Part shown: piece after piece, positions 1 to 8,929 of the stretch
How positions within the stretch are numbered: position 1 is the stretch's first letter
How the letters are laid out: each line of letters starts with the position of its first letter
Assembly: GCF_018860155.1 (NCBI RefSeq)
Contig: NZ_JAHKNI010000005.1
Span: forward strand, 186,001 to 250,000
From: Nocardia albiluteola
GTDB lineage: Bacteria; Actinomycetota; Actinomycetes; Mycobacteriales; Mycobacteriaceae
Reading direction: 5' to 3'
DNA: 64,000 bases
Translations under genes and position numbers: made by a program
Notes under the pieces: generated by a model
Database searches by the model: none
Told to the model about the DNA's origin: nothing
What the model saw: the letters and a program-made list of their open reading frames with translations, nothing else

Positions 1-323
1 TACAGACCGACATCAGAGCGGGTGACAGGGAGACCGGGGTGAACGTGCTCGCGGCCATGCCCACCGGGCTGCCGGATTCGAGTGCGCACACAGCTGTCAC
101 CCCGGATGGGAAGCAGCCGAAAGCCTGGCGCAGTAGAGCGGGATCGGTCGGTGTTGCGCTGAGAGGGCTCATCGGAGACCACCTGTCTGGTGTCGGTATG
201 GAGTCGGAGAGCAGCATTGTGCGGGTGCGGACAGCGCGGGCCCCGCTGCTCGGGGCCCGCTGCCGGCTGGATCTCACCCGAGGCGGTAGCCGTGACGGCT
301 CGTTGACGCGCGAAGGCCAGGTG
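1..323. other. No gene seen
   Basis: I see no convincing coding frame here. The only clear structure is the hairpin at 236-260 downstream of the first minus-strand gene. Confidence 0.5.
236..260 (-). terminator. Hairpin after flavin monooxygenase gene
   Basis: GCGGGCCCCG pairs perfectly with CGGGGCCCGC across a 5-base loop. It lies about 60 bases beyond the stop codon of the minus-strand gene at 324-1496. There is no U-tract, which is common for actinobacterial terminators. Confidence 0.6.
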
Positions 324-1496
324 TCAGCTTTGCCCTGAAAGGACCGCACCCAGTTTTCGCATCGCGCCGTTGTTGCCGACCACGTGCTGGGAGACACAGC
401 GGATATCGCGCCAGCGGCGCTGCAGTGAGCTGGTGCTGTAGAGGCCCGCGCTGCCCGAGAGGGTCATGATTTCGTTGAGGATCCGGATGCCGTCGTGGTG
501 GATGTGCTGAGTACTGCCGGTGTAGGTAAACCACTCGACCGAGGTGGGCGCCTCTCCGGCGAGGGCACGGTCCATAACGATGCGTCCGGTGTGCTCCGCC
601 AGGGCCGCCAGGGCGGCTGTGCGCAGTTGCAGTTCCGCGAACTTCTCCCGGAACACCGGGTCCTCACCGAGCACTACCTTGGGGTTGAACGCAGGCCGCT
701 TGGTGGCGGCGAGATCGGCGAGATCGGCGAGCGCACCGTCCAGGGCGCCGAGGACGACCGCGTCGTGCGAGCCCCCTGTCGGGGAGTACGGCAGGTCGTA
801 AAAGGGAGCGGGAATATTGTTGTCGCCGAACATCGGCCCCGTGTGATGTTCTGGCACGAAGACGTCGTCCATCGTGAAGTCGGTGCTCTGCGTGGCACGC
901 AATCCGACCGCGTCCCAGGTGTCGAGGAACGTGACCTGCTCGGGCCGGAACAGCGCGACCCGCATGTCCGGACGGCCGTCCGGCAGCGGAGGCGCGCCCT
1001 CGACCAGAAATCCTGCGAGCATCCAGTCCGGGGTGAACGGGCCGCTGGCGAGCGGCCAGCGACCACTGATCCGATAGCCGCCCTGCACCGGGGTCGCCAG
1101 CCCCTTCGGGGCCACCGCTCCGCGAAGCATCAGGTCGGCACCGCCCGCGAAGACCTCGTTCTCCAGGGTCTCCCGGGGCACTGACCGTAGGAAGTACCAG
1201 GCCATCGAAGCAGCCTGGACGGTCCAGCCGGTCGAGCCGTCAGCTCGCGCGATCTCCCGCACCACCCGGGCGCCCTCCAGCAACTCGAGCTGCTCTCCAC
1301 CCCACACCTTGGGCAGGGTCATCCGGAACACACCTGCCTCGCGCAGGGCGGCGATGATCTCCGCCGGAACAGCCCGGGCGTTCTCGCCTTCGGCAGAACG
1401 TGCCGCAATCTCGGGAAGAAGTGCGCGGACGCGGCCGAGCACGCTGTCGCCGGTTCCTGGACCGTGGGGCTGGGCAGACTCAAGAAGCGTGGTCAT
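324..1496 (-). CDS. Acyl-CoA-dehydrogenase-fold flavin-dependent monooxygenase
   Basis: A 390-residue protein of the acyl-CoA dehydrogenase superfamily. The N-terminal helical part runs to about residue 115, the beta domain to about 230 and the C-terminal helical bundle follows. The C-terminal pattern (RRWRDIRCVSQHV) is that of the two-component group D monooxygenases such as HsaA and the C2 component of 4-hydroxyphenylacetate hydroxylase, which use reduced flavin and oxygen to ortho-hydroxylate phenols. True acyl-CoA dehydrogenases end differently. No flavin reductase partner is visible nearby, so reduced flavin must come from elsewhere. It is divergent from a LysR regulator and close to an extradiol dioxygenase, which suggests it makes the catechol that the dioxygenase opens. 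The substrate is unknown. Confidence 0.8.
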   Translation of the reverse strand: MTTLLESAQPHGPGTGDSVLGRVRALLPEIAARSAEGENARAVPAEIIAALREAGVFRMTLPKVWGGEQLELLEGARVVREIARADGSTGWTVQAASMAWYFLRSVPRETLENEVFAGGADLMLRGAVAPKGLATPVQGGYRISGRWPLASGPFTPDWMLAGFLVEGAPPLPDGRPDMRVALFRPEQVTFLDTWDAVGLRATQSTDFTMDDVFVPEHHTGPMFGDNNIPAPFYDLPYSPTGGSHDAVVLGALDGALADLADLAATKRPAFNPKVVLGEDPVFREKFAELQLRTAALAALAEHTGRIVMDRALAGEAPTSVEWFTYTGSTQHIHHDGIRILNEIMTLSGSAGLYSTSSLQRRWRDIRCVSQHVVGNNGAMRKLGAVLSGQS

Positions 1497-1611
1497 GAAG
1501 GGGCTCCTAGCGGAATGTCCGGGGTTTGGCCGGCGACCGAGCTATATCCGGAATGTGACTGTTGCCCTACGATGACATCCACATCACAGCTAGGAAAAGC
1601 AGAAATTTTCC

Positions 1612-1622
1612 ATAAGGCTTAT
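1612..1622. promoter_or_regulatory. Candidate LysR operator (ATAAG-G-CTTAT)
   Basis: A perfect 5-1-5 inverted repeat, ATAAGGCTTAT, lies in an AT-richer stretch between the divergent monooxygenase and LysR genes, 29 bases before the LysR start. LysR regulators usually bind such interrupted dyads between divergent genes. Binding is an inference from position and symmetry only. Confidence 0.4.
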
Positions 1623-1650
1623 CGGGGATTCCAATAGCAGCAGGAGAGAA

Positions 1651-2577
1651 ATGGCAGCCAATTTTTCCCTACGCCAATTGGAGTACTTCGTCGCGGTGGC
1701 GGACACCGGCTCCATGAGCGCGGCGGCGGTGCGGTGCCATGCTTCCCAGGCGAGCATCTCCACAGCGATCGCCGATCTGGAGCGCCGCCTCGGAGCCCGG
1801 TTGCTGGTACGGCGCCGAGCGAAGGGAGTCTCGCTCACCGAAGCCGGCGGCCGGATCCTCGCGCGCGCCCAGGCCATGCTGGCGCAGGCTGATGAACTCA
1901 GGGCGAGCGCCCAGGCGGAAGAGGGCAGGCTGGCTGGGCGCCTGACGATCGGCTGCTACGCGGCCCTGACCCCCTTCCTCATTCCACCTCTGGTGGACGG
2001 ATTCACGCAGTTGCACCCTGCTGTCAACCTCGAGCTGATCGAGGGGCAGCAGGACGAGATGCGGCGCGCCCTGCTCCAGGGCGCATGCGATCTAGCCCTG
2101 CTGTACAGGTTCGGTGCCGCGTCGGGGCTGTCCTGTATAGGGCTACGCTCCAGCCGTCCGCATGTCATCGTGTCCGCCGGTCATCCGATGGCACGGCGCA
2201 ACGCCATCTCACTCGCCGAACTGGCGGACGAACCACTGATTATCTATGCCGATCCGCCCGCGCAGCAGAACGCCGATCACTGGTTCTCCGTCGCAGGAGC
2301 CAAGCCGAACATCCGGTACCGGACCTCGAGCATCGAAACGATCCGCAGTATGGTCGCCCGCGGCCTCGGCTTCGCCACGTTGATCCAGTCCTGGCCGACC
2401 GACACCAGTGTCGAAGGACTCCCCCTGGCATCCGTGCCCCTCTGCGATCCGCTGGACGACGTCGAGCTCGTAATCGCCTACGCGGCCCACGTCACCCCCA
2501 CGCTTCGAGCACGTACCTTCCTCCAATACGCCAAGGACACGCTTGTCGGTCCGGACGCACCGCGAACAATCGACTGA
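1651..2577 (+). CDS. LysR-family transcriptional regulator
   Basis: A 308-residue LysR protein of normal length. The N-terminal winged helix (residues 5-65, beginning FSLRQLEYFVAVADTGSM) is followed by a periplasmic-binding-protein-like effector domain (about 95-300). A GAGAGA-like ribosome site precedes the ATG at 1651. It is divergent from the flavin monooxygenase at 324-1496, the usual arrangement for a LysR activator of an aromatic catabolic gene, probably responding to a pathway substrate or intermediate. The actual effector cannot be read from sequence. Confidence 0.9.
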   Translation: MAANFSLRQLEYFVAVADTGSMSAAAVRCHASQASISTAIADLERRLGARLLVRRRAKGVSLTEAGGRILARAQAMLAQADELRASAQAEEGRLAGRLTIGCYAALTPFLIPPLVDGFTQLHPAVNLELIEGQQDEMRRALLQGACDLALLYRFGAASGLSCIGLRSSRPHVIVSAGHPMARRNAISLAELADEPLIIYADPPAQQNADHWFSVAGAKPNIRYRTSSIETIRSMVARGLGFATLIQSWPTDTSVEGLPLASVPLCDPLDDVELVIAYAAHVTPTLRARTFLQYAKDTLVGPDAPRTID

Positions 2578-2660
2578 CGGCCGTTGGGACTGTCGGTCGA
2601 CAACATAGCCGGCGGGGTTCATGACGGGCGAGCCCATTGCTACCGCAGGTGGGTCGCCTG

Positions 2661-3155
2661 CTATTCGCGGGCGAGACCGGCTTCCACTTTGCGAAGGACC
2701 GAGATGGCCGCGTCGAGATCGGCGGCGTCGGCATCCTTGGGAGTAGCAATCAGGTCCGCCCATTCATTGCGGACCAGCGCGTAGTTGCGCGTACCGAGCG
2801 GCGTCGGATAAACCTTGACCTCCCTGCCGTCCTCCGCCGCGCTGCGCCGTTCGATGACACCCTTTTCCTCGAGACCGCGGAGCACCGTGCTGATATTGCT
2901 GCGTTGCAGACCCGTGGCGTGTGCGATTCGGCTCGACGAGATTCCCGGATTGTGGTGCAGGCACCGCATCACCATGCCTTCGTTGGGTGACAGCGACACC
3001 GCTTCCTGGCTTCGGTATCCACGGAACTGGATCTCACGCGAAATGACGAGGATGAGATCGGCAAACTCCGCCCAGCGTTCCTGGGCTGTATTTGCGCCGC
3101 GCTGCCCGCCGCGGCCAGTTCGATCGTTGCTCACCCAGCCAGCATAGTACTTCAT
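2661..3155 (-). CDS. MarR-family transcriptional regulator
   Basis: A 164-residue MarR-type winged-helix protein. The DNA-binding part is at about residues 60-115 (SLSPNEGMVMRCL, then SSSRIAHATGLQRSNISTVL and a wing with DGRE). It converges on the LysR gene and lies between the two halves of the catabolic locus. MarR regulators of aromatic pathways typically repress and are released by an aromatic acid or its CoA ester. Plausible targets are the palindromes at 4763-4780 and 6131-6144, but this is inference. A later in-frame start is possible because the first 20 residues look unstructured. Confidence 0.85.
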   Translation of the reverse strand: MKYYAGWVSNDRTGRGGQRGANTAQERWAEFADLILVISREIQFRGYRSQEAVSLSPNEGMVMRCLHHNPGISSSRIAHATGLQRSNISTVLRGLEEKGVIERRSAAEDGREVKVYPTPLGTRNYALVRNEWADLIATPKDADAADLDAAISVLRKVEAGLARE

Positions 3156-3518
3156 TTCAAATAGTTATCCTTGTATAGCCACTTGGCTGGAGGCAGGCGT
3201 GCACGGTACATGGCTACGTTGATGGAAGCTGCTGCGGCAGTGCGGGTTCGGCTGCCAGCTGTCTCACGTCCACCGCTATTTCGACGATCCGCTGCAGCCG
3301 GGCAGCCGCAATGCGGGCGGCCGTGTCCCGTATGCCAGGCGGCGACAGCCACCAGTCCGAGTACTCCAGGCGCGATCAGCGACATCGGTTGTGCGCGCAA
3401 TTCCCGCAACCCGCGATTCCTGCCGTGGTGCTCGTCCTGCTCGGTACCGTCGCGGGTACCGGAATCCGTCGAGCCAGGCCCGGCGCTTCGTGACCGGTCG
3501 GTGCTGTGCTTACGCACA
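3156..3518. other. Intergenic, no supported gene
   Basis: About 360 bases without a supported gene. An open minus-strand stretch around 3224-3386 reads sensibly but has no start codon, so it could be a gene remnant. The AT-rich end near 3155-3180 is a likely promoter for the MarR gene. Confidence 0.3.
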
Positions 3519-3550
3519 CATCGGTCGGCGCGGGTTCGCGCCGACCGATG
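3519..3550 (-). terminator. Terminator of gcdH
   Basis: A perfect 14-bp stem with a GGTT tetraloop, directly after the stop codon of the minus-strand gcdH at 3557. Confidence 0.7.
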
Positions 3551-3556
3551 CCCGGC

Positions 3557-4714
3557 TCATCGGAACGCATCGATTCCGGTCAGCGCGGCACCGACGACCA
3601 GCGCGTGTACGTCCGCCGTGCCTTCGTAGGTGACCACCGACTCCAGATTTACCATATGCCGGATCACCGGATACTCCAGGCTGATTCCGTTGGCGCCCAG
3701 CACTTGTCGCGCGGTGCGAGCGACATCGAGCGCGGAATTGACGTTGGCGAGCTTACCCATGCTGACCTGCTCCGGGCGCAGCTGCCCAGCATCCTTCAGC
3801 CGGCCCAGGTGCAGGGCCAACAACGTCGCCCGGTTGACCTCCACGGCCATGTGCGCGAGCTTGTGCTGCTGAATCTGGAACGCCCCGATCGGCTTGCCGA
3901 ACTGAGTGCGGGTCGTGCTGTAGTCGATCGCGGCGGCAAGGCAGGCGCGCGCGGCTCCGGCTGCGCCCCACAGGATTCCGAAGCGCGCCTCGTTCAAGCA
4001 GGACAGCGGCCCCCGCAGTGAGGTTGCGCCGGGTAACAGCGCTGAAGCCGGCAGCCGCACGTCGTCGAGGATCAGCTCCGCGGTAACCGACGCGCGTAGC
4101 GACAGTTTCTTGGAGATCTCCTGGGCAGCGAATCCCGGTGTGCCCTTGGGCACGAGAAAACCACGGATACCCATGTCGGTACGGGCCCAGACGACCGCGA
4201 CATCGGCCCAGGTTCCGTTGGTGATCCACATCTTCCGTCCACGCAGTACCCAGTCGTCGCCGTCCCGCCGGGCATGAGTGCGCATCGAACCGGGGTCCGA
4301 CCCCGAGTCCGGTTCGGTCAGCCCGAAGCAGCCGACCGCCTCGCCCGCCGCCAAGCGTGGTAGCCACTCCTGCTTCTGCTCCTGCGAACCCCACCGGTGG
4401 ATAGCGAACATCGCCAGCGAGCCCTGCACCGATACCAAGCTGCGGAGTCCGCTGTCGCCTGCCTCGAGTTCCAGGCAGGCCAGTCCGTACGCGGTAGCGC
4501 TGGTGCCCGCGCACCCGTAGCCCTCCAAATGCATGCCGAGCACTCCGAGCTTGCCCAGCTCGCCGACCAATTCGCGGGGTACCCGCCCCTGCTCGAACCA
4601 GTCCCCGACCTCCGCCAATACCCGGCTGCGTACGAACGCGCGGACGGCGTCCCGAATATCGCGCTCCTCGTCGGACAGTGTGCTCTCGACGGACAGGAAG
4701 TCCAGTGGGTCCAC
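3557..4714 (-). CDS. gcdH: Glutaryl-CoA dehydrogenase
   Basis: A 385-residue acyl-CoA dehydrogenase. It has the GCDH-type segment LRSLVSVQGSL (about 92-102), the FAD-binding signature CFGLTEPDSGSDPGSM, the WITNG motif and the catalytic glutamate in TYEGTADVH (about residue 364), which sits at the glutaryl/isovaleryl-CoA dehydrogenase position. The enzyme oxidises and decarboxylates glutaryl-CoA to crotonyl-CoA, passing electrons to ETF. It is divergent from a class III CoA-transferase, matching the known pairing of GCDH with succinyl-CoA:glutarate CoA-transferase. A related short-chain acyl-CoA substrate is possible. Confidence 0.85.
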   Translation of the reverse strand: MDPLDFLSVESTLSDEERDIRDAVRAFVRSRVLAEVGDWFEQGRVPRELVGELGKLGVLGMHLEGYGCAGTSATAYGLACLELEAGDSGLRSLVSVQGSLAMFAIHRWGSQEQKQEWLPRLAAGEAVGCFGLTEPDSGSDPGSMRTHARRDGDDWVLRGRKMWITNGTWADVAVVWARTDMGIRGFLVPKGTPGFAAQEISKKLSLRASVTAELILDDVRLPASALLPGATSLRGPLSCLNEARFGILWGAAGAARACLAAAIDYSTTRTQFGKPIGAFQIQQHKLAHMAVEVNRATLLALHLGRLKDAGQLRPEQVSMGKLANVNSALDVARTARQVLGANGISLEYPVIRHMVNLESVVTYEGTADVHALVVGAALTGIDAFR

Positions 4715-4762
4715 GGTCGTACTCCTTGACGTGATGGGTGCCGCACCCTAACGTGTAAATCC

Positions 4763-4780
4763 TCGATTTTCGAAAATCGA
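4763..4780. promoter_or_regulatory. 18-bp perfect palindrome, candidate operator
   Basis: TCGATTTTCGAAAATCGA is fully self-complementary. It lies between the divergent gcdH and CoA-transferase genes and ends on the first possible ATG of the latter. Position and symmetry suggest a repressor site controlling both directions. The cognate regulator could be the MarR protein at 2661-3155, which is unproven. Confidence 0.5.
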
Positions 4781-4797
4781 TGATTGGATGCTTGCAT

Positions 4798-5916
4798 ATG
4801 ACCACCGCACTTGACAACCTCCATGTGCTGGATTTCTCTCGAATCCTGGCCGGCCCCTTCGCCACCATGCTGCTCGGGGATCTCGGCGCCACCGTCACGA
4901 AGATCGAACGCCCCGGCGTGGGAGACGACACGCGCACCTGGGCCCCGCCACGCGACCGGCACGGGCAGGCGACTTATTTCCAATCGGTCAATCGCAACAA
5001 GGATGCGATCGTCCTGGACTTGACCGACCCGCACGATCGCGCCGAGGCCAGGAGGCTTGCGGTCTCGGCGGATGTGGTGGTGGAGAACTTCCGGCCGGGC
5101 CTGATGGCCGAGTTCGGACTCGACTACGACCAGTTGCGCGCCGACAATCCCGGCCTGATCTATTGCGGCATCACCGGTTTCGGCCGCACAGGCGGCGCCG
5201 CGCTACCCGGATACGACCTGCTCGTGCAGGCCGTCGGAGGGCTTATGAGCATCACCGGTCCACCCGACGGCGAGCCACAGAAGGTCGGCGTCGCTGTCGT
5301 CGATGTGCTCACCGGCCTGTTCGCCACAACGGGAATCCTTGCGGCACTACATCATCGCGAACGCAGCGGCACTGGGCAGCGAATCGATGTCGACCTGCTG
5401 TCCTGCCTACTGGCAGGCCTGGTCAATCAGGCCGGCGGCTACACCTCGGCCGGAGTGATTCCGTCCCGGATGGGCAACCGGCACCCGAGCATCGCACCCT
5501 ACGAGCTGTACCCCTGCGCGGACGGGGAACTGGTGCTCGCGGTCGGCAACGACCGCCAATTCGCCGATCTCTGCAAAGTTCTCGGCGCGTCACATCTGTG
5601 CATCGACGACAGGTTCGCCACCAACACCGGCCGCGTGCTGCATCGTGCTGAACTCTACGCCGAACTGGTGCGCCTGCTCGCGGACAAACCGGCCCCGGCC
5701 TGGATCGAAGAACTGACCCGAGCCCGGGTGCCGGCCGGCGCGGTCAACGACATCGCCGGCGCTTTCGCGCTCGCAGAATCCCTCGGTCTCGCGCCGACCG
5801 TCACGATCCCCGGTGTCGACGGTACTGCGGTCACCCTGCCACGCAACCCGATCAACCTGTCGGCGACACCACCGACCTATCGATCCGCACCACCCGCGCT
5901 GCCTCGACGGCAGTAA
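4798..5916 (+). CDS. CaiB/BaiF (class III) CoA-transferase
   Basis: A 372-residue class III CoA-transferase. It starts with the family signature VLDFSRILAGPFATMLLGDLG and contains the catalytic aspartate in VGVAVVDVLTG (residue 169 counted from the ATG at 4798, the same number as in formyl-CoA transferase). It moves CoA between acids by an aspartyl-CoA anhydride. Next to gcdH, glutarate activation with succinyl-CoA or another donor is the best guess. An ATG at 4780 is in frame but lies on the palindrome, so the second ATG at 4798 is preferred. Confidence 0.85.
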   Translation: MTTALDNLHVLDFSRILAGPFATMLLGDLGATVTKIERPGVGDDTRTWAPPRDRHGQATYFQSVNRNKDAIVLDLTDPHDRAEARRLAVSADVVVENFRPGLMAEFGLDYDQLRADNPGLIYCGITGFGRTGGAALPGYDLLVQAVGGLMSITGPPDGEPQKVGVAVVDVLTGLFATTGILAALHHRERSGTGQRIDVDLLSCLLAGLVNQAGGYTSAGVIPSRMGNRHPSIAPYELYPCADGELVLAVGNDRQFADLCKVLGASHLCIDDRFATNTGRVLHRAELYAELVRLLADKPAPAWIEELTRARVPAGAVNDIAGAFALAESLGLAPTVTIPGVDGTAVTLPRNPINLSATPPTYRSAPPALPRRQ

Positions 5917-6130
5917 CCGCTTCGAAGTATCGGACCTCGCGCCGGATGACGGCGACGCTCGGCGAGTCTGGCAAGACAGCTGGAATCAGCCTCTGAACAG
6001 GTCCTATGTCGATCATGACGGCGGCAATCGAGCTAGACCCTTGCATTAAAGTAATTATTGGATCATAGTTATCTGAAGATAGCGACAAGGTGGTTGCGGA
6101 GACGGAGCCCACACTCCACTCACACGGCTA

Positions 6131-6144
6131 TGCTATCGATAGCA
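6131..6144. promoter_or_regulatory. 14-bp perfect palindrome, candidate operator
   Basis: TGCTATCGATAGCA is perfectly self-complementary and sits 27 bases before the ATG of the dioxygenase gene, downstream of an AT-rich tract (6040-6075) that could hold a promoter. A site there would control the whole plus-strand operon. The regulator is unknown. Confidence 0.5.
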
Positions 6145-6171
6145 AAGATTCGGAACCAACAGGAGCACATC

Positions 6172-7173
6172 ATGTTGCCGCCGGTAGACCTTCGCCCACC
6201 ATTCGATATCAGCAGGTCCAGCCACATCCGTCTGACTGTCGCCGACCTGTCCCGGAGCCGAGAGTTCTACGAGAATGTCCTGGGCCTGATCGTCACCGAG
6301 GAACACGACTCGGTCTGCTATCTACGCGGCCTGCAGGAGGCTTGCCACCACAGCCTGGTACTCGAAGCACATTCCGACGGCGGCACCTGTCGACGGATCG
6401 GATTCCGGGTGCGGTTCGACGAGGATCTGGACATCGCCTACCACTGGTTCCGGGCACACGATCTTCCGGCCGAGTGGGTCGAGGTCCCGCATCAGGGCCG
6501 GACGCTGCACGTCACCGATCCGGCAGGCACGCCGCTCGAGTTGTGCGCGACCATGGAGACCCGGCCACGCAAACATCTGGCGTTCAAGGAGTTCCGGGGC
6601 GCCAAGGCGCAGCGTCTGGATCACTTCCAGCTGCTGGTGCCGGATACGTTTGCGCTCACCGCGTTCTACGGCGAGCTCGGGTTCCGCAACTCCGAATACC
6701 TCGAAAACGACGACACCCTGCTGACCACGTTCATGTATCGCAAGGGCACCTGCCTCGACCTGGCCCTGATGATGGGGGACGGACCGCGCCTGCATCACTT
6801 CGCCTACACGGTCTCCGAGGCTCACGACATCTTCTCCGCGTGCGATCTGGCCGGGTGCTACGGCTACGGCGACCGGGTGGAGCGGGGCCCGGGCCGGCAC
6901 GGACCCGCCGGCATGCTGTTCACCTATCTGCGCGATCCGGACGGTCACCGGGTCGAGGTGTTCAGCAGCCACTACCAGACCATCGATATCGAGATCGAAC
7001 CGGTGCGATGGGACGCGGCATCGCTGAGCACGAACGTGCACTGGGGGCTGCCCGCTCTCGAGAAGTGGTACACCGAGGCTTCCGACTTCGAGAACGCCCC
7101 ACAGACTCCGGCGCTGATCCCGCAGCGCCCGATGACCCTCGAACGCATGCTGTTCGAACCCAGTCGCGGCTGA
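6172..7173 (+). CDS. Extradiol ring-cleavage dioxygenase, homoprotocatechuate 2,3-dioxygenase-like
   Basis: A 333-residue two-domain vicinal-oxygen-chelate protein (about residues 15-130 and 147-270) with a C-terminal tail carrying KWYTEAS, a feature of homoprotocatechuate 2,3-dioxygenases. The 2-His-1-Glu metal site is present: H151 (LDHFQ), H208 or H209 (LHHFAY) and E262 (DGHRVEVF). The metal could be Fe(II) or Mn(II). It opens a catechol ring next to the diol to give a semialdehyde. The ATG at 6172 has the ribosome site AGGAG nine bases upstream; an earlier start at 6058 would run through the palindrome. First gene of the long operon. The exact catechol cannot be told. Confidence 0.85.
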   Translation: MLPPVDLRPPFDISRSSHIRLTVADLSRSREFYENVLGLIVTEEHDSVCYLRGLQEACHHSLVLEAHSDGGTCRRIGFRVRFDEDLDIAYHWFRAHDLPAEWVEVPHQGRTLHVTDPAGTPLELCATMETRPRKHLAFKEFRGAKAQRLDHFQLLVPDTFALTAFYGELGFRNSEYLENDDTLLTTFMYRKGTCLDLALMMGDGPRLHHFAYTVSEAHDIFSACDLAGCYGYGDRVERGPGRHGPAGMLFTYLRDPDGHRVEVFSSHYQTIDIEIEPVRWDAASLSTNVHWGLPALEKWYTEASDFENAPQTPALIPQRPMTLERMLFEPSRG

Positions 7174-7220
7174 AAATCCGAAATACAAACCCTTCCAAGA
7201 TAATTCACGAGGAGAACCGC

Positions 7221-7760
7221 ATGGCCCGGGTACCCTACCTCTCACGCGACGACGCCGCACCTGGCACCGAACATCTTTGGCAGCGACTCGAGGCGGAACG
7301 CAAACGCCCCACCGCCAACATCTTCCGTGCCCTGGCGCATGCTCCCGCCCAGCTCGATGCCTTCCTGTCCTACGCCAACGCCTTGCGGGAGGGTTCGCAG
7401 CTGACCCCGAAGCTGCGTGAGCTGGCCATTCTGACCGTCGGTCACGTGGCCGGCTCGGCCTACGAGATCGCCCACCACCAGTCGCATGCGCTGAAAGCCG
7501 GTGTGACGCAGGAACAACTGACTGCAGTGGCCGACTACGAGACATCACCGGTTTTCGACGAGGTCGAACGCGCGATCATGCGCCTGGCCGACGAATCCAC
7601 CGCAGCGGTCGAGGTATCCGACGAGACCTGGGCCGCGGTCGCCGCTCACCTGGACGAGCGGACTCTGGTCCAGCTCGCCCTGACGATCGCCTGGTACAAC
7701 TCCGGCGTCCGCATCATGGGCCTGCTGGATATCGACCTCGAGCCCGGCTATCGCGGCTGA
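7221..7760 (+). CDS. Carboxymuconolactone decarboxylase-family protein
   Basis: A 179-residue protein of the CMD/AhpD-like fold, starting at ATG 7221 behind GGAGAA. The core helices (LTPKLRELAILTVGHVAGSA, then YEIAHHQSHALKAGV) match the family. The redox CxxC pair of AhpD is absent (AGSAYEIAHH instead), so it is not a peroxidase. Members in aromatic operons act as decarboxylases or isomerases of ring-opening products or have no known reaction. It sits 47 bases after the dioxygenase and 45 before the dehydrogenase. Confidence 0.8.
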   Translation: MARVPYLSRDDAAPGTEHLWQRLEAERKRPTANIFRALAHAPAQLDAFLSYANALREGSQLTPKLRELAILTVGHVAGSAYEIAHHQSHALKAGVTQEQLTAVADYETSPVFDEVERAIMRLADESTAAVEVSDETWAAVAAHLDERTLVQLALTIAWYNSGVRIMGLLDIDLEPGYRG

Positions 7761-7805
7761 TCGCCGCTGACGAAGTCAAACTCCTACAAGAAGGAAGCAT
7801 TACCG

Positions 7806-8912
7806 ATGACGTTGATGCGGGCAGCACGTCTGCACGAGATCGGCCAACCGATGTCGATCGATGAGATCGAAACTCCGGAACCGCGGCCGACGGATGTCCT
7901 GGTTCGGGTGAAGGCCTGCGGCATCGTGCCGAATATGGCCAATGTGATCAACAACTGGCCCACCTGGTTCCCGCACCAGCCGCTGGCGAAGTTCCCCGCG
8001 ATCTTCGGCCTGGACCCCGCGGGTGTGGTCGAGGCGGTCGGGTCGGCGGTGATCCACACCAAGCCGGGTGACCGGGTATATGTGAGTCCGCTGCGTTCGT
8101 GCGGGGACTGCGCCGCCTGCCGGGACGGTCGCCACAGCCACTGCCGCTACTACACCCTGAACGGCTACTTCAGCACCCAGCGTGACGGTCAGCGGATCTT
8201 CGATCTCTATCCGTACGGTGGGTTCGCCGAATTCATGACCGCACCGCAACAGTCGCTTGTGCACTTGCCGGACAACCTCACATTCGAGCAGGCCGGGCGG
8301 CTCGGCTACATCGGCACCGCATACGGCGCCTTGCGCATGGCCGACGCCGGACCCGGCACGGTAGGCCTGATCGATGGGATCACCGGCACACTCGGTGTCG
8401 CCGCCACCAAACTCTGCCTGGCACTGGGTGTTTCCCGAATCCTGGGCACTGGGCGGAACATCGAACTACTGCACCGGGTGAAAGCGATCGCACCCGACCG
8501 CATCGAGGTGCTCGAACTGGGCCAGTGCTCGTCCGGTGCGTGGGCCAAGAACTTGACCGGCGGCGAAGGCGCCGATTTCGTCATCAGTGCACTCGGCGCA
8601 CAGGCCGACCACGACACGATGATCGATTCGATGCGCGGTGTGCGGCGCGGCGGGAAGGTCGTGAACATCGGCGGCGTGGCCGGCGCGGTCCCGGTGGACA
8701 TGAAATGGCTGATGGACGAACAGGTTCAGCTCATCGGCTCGAACTGGTTCACCACAGCACAGGGACAGCAGATCGTGAACATGGTCGCCACGGGCACGCT
8801 GGACCTGTCATACCTGGAGCACGTGTGCTTCTCCCTGGACGAGGTGAACCGGGCGATCTCCGGATTGACCGACCGCCACGGCGGTTTCAGCAACTACCTG
8901 GTCATCCCGTAG
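7806..8912 (+). CDS. Zinc-type medium-chain dehydrogenase/reductase with incomplete catalytic zinc site
   Basis: A 368-residue MDR-family enzyme with an N-terminal GroES-like part and a C-terminal Rossmann domain. The structural zinc lobe has all four cysteines (CGDCAACRDGRHSHC, about 99-113). The catalytic zinc site looks damaged: the first Cys survives in ACGIVP, but the usual GHE motif reads GLDPAG, so the His ligand is missing. This points to a reductase or another non-alcohol-dehydrogenase reaction. The nucleotide-binding loop is also unusual (GLIDGITGTLGVAA rather than GxGxxG). It is encoded between the CMD and FAH genes and presumably acts on a ring-cleavage product. Confidence 0.75.
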   Translation: MTLMRAARLHEIGQPMSIDEIETPEPRPTDVLVRVKACGIVPNMANVINNWPTWFPHQPLAKFPAIFGLDPAGVVEAVGSAVIHTKPGDRVYVSPLRSCGDCAACRDGRHSHCRYYTLNGYFSTQRDGQRIFDLYPYGGFAEFMTAPQQSLVHLPDNLTFEQAGRLGYIGTAYGALRMADAGPGTVGLIDGITGTLGVAATKLCLALGVSRILGTGRNIELLHRVKAIAPDRIEVLELGQCSSGAWAKNLTGGEGADFVISALGAQADHDTMIDSMRGVRRGGKVVNIGGVAGAVPVDMKWLMDEQVQLIGSNWFTTAQGQQIVNMVATGTLDLSYLEHVCFSLDEVNRAISGLTDRHGGFSNYLVIP

Positions 8913-8929
8913 GAAGGTGTCTTCGAACC

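Noticed and set aside
6090..7760. A 556-codon plus-strand frame across the dioxygenase
   Set aside because: Its first part is a shadow of the dioxygenase gene; only the last 179 codons (CMD-family protein) are real.
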